A stretch of 64,000 nt of DNA from positions 35,065,102-35,129,101 of the forward strand of contig NC_134850.1 in the NCBI RefSeq assembly GCF_965363235.1. The letters are read 5' to 3'. A program made the translations under genes and the position numbers. How positions within the stretch are numbered: position 1 is the first letter of the stretch; each line of letters opens with the position of its first letter. A model generated the notes under the pieces. That model made no database searches and was not told where the DNA came from. It was given only the letters and a program-made list of their open reading frames with translations. The DNA is from Mytilus galloprovincialis. Its lineage: Eukaryota > Mollusca > Bivalvia > Mytilida > Mytilidae. Shown here one piece after another: positions 54,930 through 64,000 of the stretch.

Positions 54930-57900
54930 TCATATTCTTGTATGAGATTCATCTGTAAAGGCCAAATTATTATGCTCTAGTGTCCCATAAGATGGTGGTG
55001 CTCCATTATCAAAAGGTTTATTCAGTTTAGAATATCGTCCGATATTGTAGTCGATGATATCGCCATTTTTCACCGATCCAATTATCGATGGTTGTTCTTC
55101 TTTATATAGGTTGCCTTCCTTGTCAACTGTAAATTCCTCGTTCTTTTCTTCTTCTTTTATATCCTTCAGAATACATTATTATTGTTATTATTATTATTTT
55201 TTTCTATTTCTTTATTATTATTTTTTTTTTATTATTATTTTTTTTTTTTATTATTATTATTATTACTATTATTATTATTATTTCTACTTCTTTATTATTA
55301 TTACTATTATTATTATAATTTCTACTTTTTTATTATTATTATTATAATTATTTTTATTTTTTTTTATTGTCTTTATAATTATTATTATTTTTATTATTAT
55401 TATAACTATAATTATAATTAATATCACAAAATACGTATCTGGAGATCACTAAATACAATCCCATATAACTCATATTTAATCGATTCCTATATCGATATAT
55501 TTAGTAACTTTGTTTGCATTTAAGAAGAATTTGATTTAGTTTCTACCCGTCATATGAACCCCAATTTTTCATAGCACCAAAAAGTTATTTTTTAAGTTAA
55601 TAGTGTAGGTCTATCTGACCTTTTGTTTCGAATTGTCTCCCAATAAAACATTAAAAAAATCAATTATATTAAGAGATACATACTTAATTGTAAATGCACT
55701 AAAATTTCGGATTACACATCGATATTTATAATGTTTATAAAAAATAATTAAATGACAGCCGATATAAAGGTTAATTAACGATATGAATTAGAAACACAAA
55801 ACTGTCAGCGTCAAAGAATAATTCATACTTAAATTAATCTAACTATGTAGAATGTTTATACAAAGTATTTTGAACTTAAACAGGCAAGCAGCCCGTGAAA
55901 AATCAAACAAACTTTCTGCTTGCTTTGCATCACGGTGTGAAACAATTTATTTCATTCATAATTCACGTCATCTTCTTGGAATTATCACCTAACAAATATC
56001 ATTTTGAATCGTTGCCGTTTCATTTGTTCAAATAAGGGACTTTCCGTTTTGAATTTTCATCAAAGTTCGTGTTTTTGTGATTATTCTTTATTTTTTACAT
56101 TTTAACATCTTACCTCGGGATCCTCGAAGTCTATATAACATCTCAACCACCGACGGAAAGATGATGGCAGGCAGCAGAAAATTCTATCAAACAACGGAAT
56201 CAAATATTTTGGATCAACATCAGATTTTCTTGTAAAGCCTATTAATGTAAAGTTGTTATGTAACGCAAACATGTCTCTGTTTATAACAGCAAATTACAAC
56301 GGTCAATGTTATGTGACAACACAGTCATTATAGTTGATTCAAATACCAGGGCAAATTTTGTATACTGGGTGTATAGTAATAAATGTGATGTATATCTAAT
56401 GTGAAATGGCAACTCTGTAGAAAAATAAATAGAGATACTTGTAACACTTTCTGTGATAAAATGATTTGATTTTGATTTTTTAAAATTTTAACGCCACTTT
56501 AAAGCACACACTTTCGGCTATTTTTGGCGGTCAGTTTTTATTGATGGAGGAATCTGGGATGCACGGCGAAATCCATGGATCTTCGATAAGAAAAACTGAC
56601 AAACCTAGTCAATAAGAATGGATCCGAGAATGGAGAATGAACGTCTTTAGTAAAGAACAATTAACTGCTTATAACTGTGATATGGCATATTCCTATTTAT
56701 AGGAATGATCTTCTTGTATAATATTTATTGTACAATTATACTTGTGTACCTCATTATTATCTACTCTTTATATTTAGTGCTCACCTTTCTCCAAGCACTT
56801 TTTTTAAGTCAGTATTTTCTATACTATAAACTACATCTAGACCCGCATTAATGTCATGCAAGGTCAGAATAACGCATTTTTAGTGGACAAACCCAAACTC
56901 ATGTATAAATACAAACCTGTTATTGCGCTAACTATCATTCCGACTACAACAACAGTGGCAGCTCCTATAGATGGGTACCATAAATATGATACTTTGTATA
57001 GATCTGATATTCCTCCTGACCTACAAAATGTAAAACAAATACGTTTTTAACACCAATTTCAGAATTTTCATTAAGTCATTCGAAACCTGGTACAGTTGAA
57101 GACGATCGTAGTTTACTGACGCTTTTTTTGTTTTAAAGTTTCCGATTTTTTTTTAATTTTCTTATTATTGCTACGAGTTTTTAGGAAACGTATGTTTCAG
57201 AATCTAAAGTTACTTATTCATTCAAAACTTTCTTAATTTCAATCCTGTTATCTAGGATGAGTTTTTTTTCTTCTGAAATAACACTACAAATAGAAAAACT
57301 TTTGGTTACTTTACATAAAATAATCATTTGCACATACGTCAATAACACGTTAAGTTAAAGTGTCATTCTTCCAAACACTATTAAGGGAACACCAAAAGAT
57401 GTATTCCATAGCGACAAAAAATATTTATCTGATTTATTCATTAAAACCGACTGTGTCTATATAGTACATTGTAGTACATACTCATGTAGTTAGCGTGTGA
57501 AAAATGCCGTTAAAAGTATATGTAACTGATAGCCGATGTATTTGAAAATCGTGTTGACACATGTCACACATTTTTTTTAAACTGTTATTATCTTACTTTT
57601 TTTTTTTATTATCTGGACGCTTTTCACTATTTTTATTCGTTTCTGTTGTCTTATCCTTGTTTATCTTTTTTAAGCCATGTGGTTTTTTTAATATTATTCG
57701 AGTTAAGGTTTTGGATTGTCTATTGATAATTTTCACTTCTGCTTTTAAGGAGATTATAAAAAATGAAAAAAAAACTCTTTTCACTTAATATTATAACATA
57801 AAACCTACGATTCATCTGGCATGACAGTAGTAGATATTTCTGTGGAAGTGACGTATGAGCTCGTGCTGTTGTCTATTTGGTTGTACATGTAGCACAGTGA

Positions 57901-60900
57901 CGTATTTGTTGGGAGATTTGTTTTTCCTCCAACGCTGTATGCACCTATACTAATCCACATTGGGAGAATAAAACCTAAAATACTCCCAATAACTGCTCCC
58001 TACAAAAGTGATGTTATGTTTAAGAATTATCATCTGCCTTGCATTGAGAAGTTGTAGAAAAAGTATCTGTTAACAAAATAACCAACTTCAGTACAAGATA
58101 TGGACACAAAGTTGCATCTGCGGTTAGTTTAAAATAATGTCATTTTGCTTGTAGACGATCTCAGATTTTTTCAAACCTTTAGTTTATTTTATTTTTTGAT
58201 AATGCAATATCTACACAATTATACGTACGTTAAGTAATATCGCTGGATTTTTTTTCATTTTTAAGATTGGCTTTATTTTCATTTTGTATGCGTACCTTAC
58301 CTGTTAAAACAGTATCGCCTAATGGTCGTCGTTTGCACCTGTACTAAGTCAGTAATCTTATGTTCAGTAGTTGTCGCTTGTTGATGTGGTTTATAAGTGT
58401 TTCTTGTTGGCTTTTTATATATATATAGATCAGACTGTTGGTTTCTCGTTTAAATGGCTTTACACTAGTCATTTTTGGGGCCCTTTATAGCTTGCTGTTC
58501 GGTTTGAACCAAGGCTCCTTGTTGAAGACCGTATTCTCACCTATAATGGGTTACTTTAACAAAATGTGACTTGCATGGAAAGTTGTTTCATTGGCACTCA
58601 TACCACGTCGTCTTATACTTATTTAATACTTATAAACATTTCAAAATAAAACGGTTTGTGATTCCTGCATTTACGCATGTGCCTAGTGTCAAGATGTTCG
58701 AGTCCAGCACCCGATTTTTTTCAAAGTCGGTTATGGAGAAAAATTGTTTCGTATCAAATACGACCTCTGATACTTTTTGTATCAAAAGTTTGCTGTTTCA
58801 TTGACGTATATCCAATACATACTTACAAAAACCGACAAACCATGAAATACTCACGATCCAGTTGGCCCATGGAAAGAAAGCTCCAAGAACAAATATGCCT
58901 AACAAAGGACCAGAAGCAGCTCCGGTAAAACTCAGTGAAGCCTAAAATCATACAAAGATCAAAGAAAACTGTATATTTTTTATATTATTTCAGTAATCCA
59001 TTTGATAAATATGACGTGGCTTTGTACTTATACATTTCGTCATTATATTATTGTGTTATTGCTAATATTTGTATTCTTGTCTTTTGTTTTTTATAATGTG
59101 CTTTGTTTCATGCCTTTGTGTGCTTCTTTAGTACAAACTTGTTTGTATTTATAGTGATTAAGATTATATCATAATGTTGACCGCTGTACCCCTATTTTTG
59201 ACATTTTTACCTTTTATGTCTGTTTGTTTTGTTCACACATCGTTGTCAATATAATGAAATTTGATGCGACTGTCATACAAATGAGAGGTTTAGCAAGCTA
59301 TAAAACCATGTTTAATTCACCATTTTCTACATTAAAAGAATGCCTGTATCAAGTCACGAATGTGACAGATGTTATCTATTAGTTTGGTGTGTTTGAGCTT
59401 TTGATTTGGCCATAAAATTATGATTATGGACTTTCTGTTTAGAATTTCTTCGGAGTTCAGTAGTTTTGTGATTTTACTTTTTCATACTTTTTTAGCTTTC
59501 TCATATTATCATACTGCATTAATTCATGAATATGTTGCTTTGGGGTTGGTTTGCTTGATACAGTGACCATAGGGTATATTATAATTAATAATGAAATTTT
59601 TCATTTAAATATATATTAAATAGCTGAACCCATAAACTAATGTGGTACCTGTTGTATTCTAGATTTATTCCAAGTTGATATAGCATTTATGTGGACGGAC
59701 TCGAACAATAATGATTTATCTTAGTCGTAAAAATCTAATTTGTGATAATGAGTAACCTAATTCGTGAAAATGAGTTTGTGAAGTATTAATAACGAGCTAG
59801 CTAAGTTGTACTAAAAAATCTCATGACACTTAACAGCTTCTATTCGTTGGTACACGAACTAACTATTTTATAAGTTTTTGCTGAAAAACTTAACTAAAAA
59901 TTAGAAAGACAACCAAATATACCACCAAAAGGTTACATTTAGCCAATTAGAAAAAACAAAGCTCACTTTCCTTCAATTTGTTGAAAACATCAAATTCAGA
60001 TGGTATGCACACCTTGGGTGTAGTTAATAACTATCGTTCTGTATGAACTGAATGAGGAAACCAATTATTTTATGTTATGGAACGGACGGGAAAAGGACGA
60101 AAAAGGAACAGAAGAAAGACATGACAGACAGCCACGACTGAAACAATATGGCTATTGCTTATCAAATAAAATAGTTCGTACAAAGTGTTCATAAGTTGAG
60201 CTGCGTCGAATAGAAATTGACCTTATACAACTACACGGATACATGTGCATGTGCAAGACAGAGAGATTTTAGAACATTCAATAACGAAATAAAAGATTGT
60301 TTTGCTCCTTTTAGTTGGGTTTTTATATCAACTCATTTTTGCGAACAGTTACAGACTTCGCATAGAGATTTTGTCAACCCTAAATCGGTTAACAGACGAA
60401 TAGATATTCATTTGCATAAGGTCGAATTATATCAGGCGCAGCTCATATACATTGTATCAATAAACGAAATAATATTTTTAATGTACAATATAAAATACCT
60501 GTAATACAGTTCCTCCAAGGTTCATTGCCATGAAGGCCATACCTATACCACAACCTCCATAAAACACCACTATCAAATTGTTAAAAAAAAAATAAGGTAT
60601 CAATTAATACTTTGAATACACATTTTTACTTTTTTACCTGAAGACTAGGGGAAACAACTATGTTTGAAGACTTCTCGGTATATTTATATATGAAAATAAA
60701 CTCAACATAGATACCAGGATTGAAATTTTATATATACGCGTTTCGTCTTCAAAAGACTCATCAGTGACGCTCGAATCCAAAAAAAAGTTTAAAAGCCAAA
60801 TTAAGTATTAAGTACGAAGTTGAAGAGCATTGAACACCAAAATTCCTAAAAGTTTTGCCAAATACAGCTAAGGTAATCTATTCTTGAGGTAGAAAAGCCT

Positions 60901-62784
60901 TAGTATTTCAAAAATTCAAAATTTTGTAAACAGTTAAAAACGTCACATAGCATTCTACTTTTAAATGAGAATTCCGCTTTCTCACTGTAAAAACTACCAC
61001 TTATACAATGACATAAAAATACACATAAGCTGTTTTAACAAATTATAATTATCTCAGATTTCAGAATAACAAAAAATATATGACCCTATACTTCTATGTT
61101 TAAAAACAACACGTCATCAATCATGCAAATATTACTATGGATTTTCGTACCAAACACCTGCATGGACAAAAACAATTGGAGACAGCCAGAATCCTTGTAA
61201 TAAAATAGTTTTTCTATTTTTTTTTTTATTTTCAAACATATTCATTAAACAATTTTTTCAGTTTTTTTTGGGGGAAAGATATAAAGCATGTATATACAAA
61301 CCTAATATTCTTGTCACCCAAATTTTCTTATCTTCTGAAATATTGCCCCAGAAAGGTTTTAATATATCTTCCCACGTGACTGCAGCTAAACTGTTTAAAC
61401 ATGAGGACATTGTACTAAAAAAATAAAACAGTAAAAAGTTGTAAAGAATTGTAGTTATTGATATACATTGAAAAGGTCCGTTTTAAATTTTGAATGAAAG
61501 ATAAATATGTACAATAAAAGTACCCTTTTCAGGTTAAATAAGTGGTATTGGTTTTAGCTGTTCATAGTTGGAGGCTGTACGGTGTCCTATATGTGCTAAC
61601 TTCTACTTAATTTGTCTCCGATGGATAATTGTCACAATGACAATCATACTACATCTTACAATTGTTTAACTTATACGGGAAAATGTTCAGTTATTAGTGT
61701 TAACAGATAAAAATATGAAAGTTAATGTTAATTTGTGTTCAACTTCGATATCTGTATCAACCAAAATATCGTCACTGTTTAATGTTGGACGTTATGATAT
61801 GACAATAATGAGAAAGCGTCACAAAGAAACTATGGAATAGTCACCTACTGAAGAACATTTATTTTTATCAAATTGTTTACCTGAGAGCTCCGCTGAACAA
61901 ACATGAGACAAATAACCCAGGTAATCCGGGGTAAGCCAATGTTTTCATGACAAAGAGTGGAATTATCTGAAATGATATCAATGAACACAATCTATACTGG
62001 TATCTGGCTACACACAAACAATGTAGACAATTTCAGTAGTTTAATTGACACAATATACGCAAACACTTAAATGAAACTGTCAATTATAATTATAATTCAT
62101 GAATCAATTTTATTGGACATTAATATTGTTCTTTTGAATTCCATTAAATCTTTGTTTGCCTGTGATGTCTTGGTTTTGGGGGTTTCACTTTAAATTTGAT
62201 AGTTTGAGTCCATACTTAATGGTAAAAAATCTGTAAAGTTATATGAAAACAGTCAACTTCTTGAAATGATTCTATATATGACAAATATATTACTTGGTTT
62301 TTTTTTTACAATTTGCTAACTATGAGAAATGCTTGTATGTATGTGTCTGTTCTAAGTTAGGAGCCTGTAATTGAGTAATGTCGTTTGTTTATGTGTTATG
62401 TATTTGTTATTCTTTCTTTTTTTTTTTACATAAATTAGGCCGTTAGTTTTCTCGTTTGAGTTGTTTTACATTGTTATTTCAGGGCCTTTTATAGCTGACT
62501 ATGAGGTATGGCTTTGTTCATTGTTGAAGGCCGTACTGTGACCTATAGTTGTTAATTTCTATGTTATTTGGTCTTTTGTGGAGAGTTGTCTCATTGGCAA
62601 TCATACCACATCTTCTTTTTTATATTGTCCAAATGTTTAACCTACCTGATTTTCGTTGCTTACTTGTCCATTGGCCAATGGATCACAGCCAATCACTCCA
62701 TTATAATATGCAAACACAACAATCCCTGCCAAGCAGGTTACAACTAACAGTATTACAACTCCAAGAATGTTTAACAACACAGCG
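54930..62784 (-). CDS. SLC5A8-like: SLC5 family Na+-coupled transporter, monocarboxylate (SMCT)-like; 3' nine exons
   Basis: Exons in coding order: 62784-62646, 61966-61881, 61414-61302, 60569-60499, 58941-58855, 57999-57809, 57020-56917, 56238-56114, 55163-54930. All junctions are AG/GT in phase, giving 1150 nt and about 382 aa. The first visible exon enters in phase 2, so 5' exons lie beyond 64000. The sequence follows the SLC5 C-terminal half: AVLLNILGVV...CLAGIVVFAYY.GCDPL; IIPLFVMKTLAYPGLPGLF with SCLFSGALSTMSSCLNSLAA, the conserved SLC5 signature; VVFYGGCGIGMAF; SGPLLGIFVLGAFFPWANW; GAVIGSILGF. An N-glycosylation-rich loop (NTS, NST) and the last helices follow, then a cytoplasmic tail ending in HTRI, a class I PDZ-type ligand. 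Function by family: plasma-membrane Na+-driven uptake of small monocarboxylates or related organic solutes. The CDP after TM8 and PGLPGLF favour the SLC5A8/5A12/5A6 branch; the exact substrate cannot be fixed from this. Confidence 0.92.
55171..55420. repeat. TTA/ATT-rich microsatellite next to SLC5 last-exon acceptor
   Basis: Interrupted array of ATT/TTA units with poly-T runs. Read on the minus strand it is AAT-rich and ends 8 nt before the splice acceptor of the last coding exon. Translations of this array give runs of Y, L and F and are not genes. Confidence 0.9.
58330..58620 (+). repeat. interspersed repeat family A copy in SLC5 intron
   Basis: 'tgttcagtagttgtcgcttg', 'gggccctttatagcttgctg' and 'ttggcactcataccac' match the other plus-strand copies. 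Confidence 0.75.
59010..59495 (+). repeat. interspersed repeat family E, long copy in SLC5 intron
   Basis: 'gcgactgtcatacaaatgag', 'caccattttctac', 'gtttgagcttttgatttgg' and 'ttcttcggagttcag' follow the order at 7605-8045 and 63050-63470. Confidence 0.75.
60700..60950 (-). repeat. hammerhead-bearing repeat (f), ribozyme end truncated
   Basis: The body ('ttgaagagcattga', 'gccaaatacagctaaggtaat', 'ttcaaaattttgtaaac') is well kept. On the minus strand, motif positions 60770-60733 keep GCGTCA, CTGATGA, stem II and GAA, but stem III, the cleavage triplet and the 3' strand of stem I are lost. Confidence 0.7.
61545..61680 (+). repeat. interspersed repeat family B, diverged fragment
   Basis: 'gctgttcatagttggaggctg' and 'cacaatgacaatcatactacatctt' resemble the family B 3' half. 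Confidence 0.45.
62335..62632 (+). repeat. interspersed repeat family B copy in SLC5 intron
   Basis: 'ggccgttagttttctcgtttg', 'tagctgactatgaggtatgg' and 'ggcaatcataccacatcttc' match 47873-48062. It ends 14 nt from the donor of the first visible SLC5 exon. Confidence 0.8.
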
Positions 62785-63049
62785 CTAGAAAAGGGGAAAT
62801 GACTATCAAAATACACAAATCCTTTTAGAATTTTCGAGTGTCAATAGTAAAATGGTAACTGCTTCCCTCACAAAGTACATTATATTAACCTGGGGTTCCT
62901 ATTGTTTTCTTTTCTTTTTTTTTTAGTATATTTTGTTGGTTGCATTTTTTCGACTTACAGTTCTTGGTGGTCCCTTGTAAATGTTAATAATGTTCTATAT
63001 GACATTGTATCTTTCTATATTGTTAACCTAAGTATACATATGATATGGC

Positions 63050-63470
63050 TCGGCATTTATACACCCCGCCATTGTGTTATTTTGCTATGGTCTTTTTCTG
63101 TTTTCGAGTTTTTCATTTTTGCTTATGTACCTTGTCTATACAGTGTCTTTTTGCGTATTTGCCTTTATTTGTTGAAGTAGTAATTTGTTGTTTATAGTGA
63201 TTGGAGGTTGTAACACAATGTAGACTGCTGTTCCCAAATTTTTCACATTTTACCTATTGGATTTTGTTCTTTTGCTCATATATGATTGTCAATATAATGG
63301 AATTCTATGCGACTGTCATGCAAATGAGAGGTTATTAAACCGAGCTCAATCCATCATTGTCTGTATAACAAAATTAAACTCCTATATCAAGTCAGTTGGT
63401 TACACTTCATATTATGTGTTTCCACTCATACCACATTTTCTCATATCAATTAAGCTTTTAATTTAGCCAT
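63050..63470 (+). repeat. interspersed repeat family E, long copy
   Basis: 'caccccgccattgtgttattt', 'gcgactgtcatgcaaatgag' and 'tatatcaagtcag' follow the family E order. Confidence 0.7.
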
Positions 63471-63799
63471 TTGATATAAGAATTTCCGTATTTTTGATAT
63501 TCTACTTCAAAATTTTGAAACATACAGCTTTACCTGGAAAGGTAAAGACAGTAGGCAGTTTATCTAATCACTAACTTTGTTTACAACCAAACGACATATG
63601 AGCTGCTTCAAATAGAAATCGACCTTATGCAACTACACATGTATAAAAGACTATTTACTGTTTTTGGAACATTTAATTACGAAATAAAAGATGAATTTTG
63701 CTCTTTTTGATAAGTGTTTTATATCAACTCAACTTTATAAACAGTTACAGACTTTGTATATAGATTTTGTCAACTCGAAATAGGTTAGCAGATGTATTG

Positions 63800-63985
63800 A
63801 TAAAATTGTGAATGAAAATGGAGAATGTGTCAAAGAGATAACAACCCGACCATAGAAAAGACAACAGCAGATGGTCACCAACAGGTCTTCAATGTAGCGA
63901 GAAATTCCCGCACCCGGAGGCGTCCTTCGGCTGGCCCCTAAACAAATGTATACTGGTTCAGTGATAATGAACGCCATACTAAACT
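63800..63985 (-). repeat. interspersed repeat family D copy
   Basis: 'acaacccgaccatag', 'gtcttcaatgtagcgag' and 'ccggaggcgtccttcggctgg' are the reverse of 53335-53500. The 87-codon frame here is a translation of the repeat. Confidence 0.75.
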
Positions 63986-64000
63986 CCAAATTGTACACAA

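Larger units (their letters stand above)
62785..64000. other. SLC5 intron running off the window, no exon seen
   Basis: No phase-2-ending exon resembling the preceding SLC5 segment was found. The stretch holds a family E copy and a family D copy. Confidence 0.6.

Noticed and set aside
55054-55421. Overlapping open frames of Tyr, Leu and Phe runs
   Set aside because: They are translations of the ATT microsatellite and of the antisense of the last SLC5 exon.
62549-62788. 79-codon plus-strand frame
   Set aside because: It is antisense to the first visible SLC5 exon and a family B repeat.
63735-63998. 87-codon minus-strand frame as an upstream SLC5 exon
   Set aside because: It is a family D repeat with no SLC5 similarity.

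Overview
The window looks like nuclear DNA of a marine mussel (Mytilus or a close bivalve relative). It is AT-rich, its genes are split by many introns, and it is crowded with interspersed repeats of the kind I associate with mussel genomes. No bacterial genes, tRNA, rRNA or CRISPR arrays were seen. None of the host genes is a long single ORF; each was rebuilt from exons by matching splice sites and reading phase.

Three host genes are supported. (1) Plus strand, 10763-28364: a complete 16-exon gene for a secreted leucine-rich-repeat protein of 493 aa. It has a signal peptide, LRRNT, thirteen LRRs each on its own exon (twelve of 72 nt, one of 69 nt, all entered and left in phase 2), LRRCT and a C-terminal PAN/apple-like domain. 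Introns and exons inside it carry clear duplications. (2) Minus strand, 47451-34769: a complete 5-exon gene for a 255-aa type I membrane protein with a signal peptide, one divergent SUEL/rhamnose-binding-lectin-like domain, a short stalk, a transmembrane helix and a tyrosine-rich tail with NPxY and LPxY motifs. A decayed Penelope-like element lies in its first intron. (3) Minus strand, 62784-54930: the last nine coding exons of an SLC5 sodium-coupled transporter, closest in recalled pattern to the monocarboxylate branch (SLC5A8/SLC5A12). Its 5' exons lie past the right edge.

Genes 1 and 2 converge across 6.4 kb without a gene. Genes 2 and 3 lie in tandem on the minus strand. Genes 1 and 2 look like cell-surface or secreted recognition proteins; gene 3 is a metabolite transporter, and no functional link to it is visible.

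The rest is mostly repeats: several interspersed families in many copies, three hairpin MITE-like elements, a TTAA-flanked MITE, a TA-flanked mariner-type MITE, a roughly 1-kb TIR element carrying nuclear-receptor-type AGGTCA clusters, and six copies of a short repeat whose antisense strand folds as a type I hammerhead ribozyme. The ribozyme copies, the modular LRR-PAN gene and the lectin receptor are the items most worth following up.
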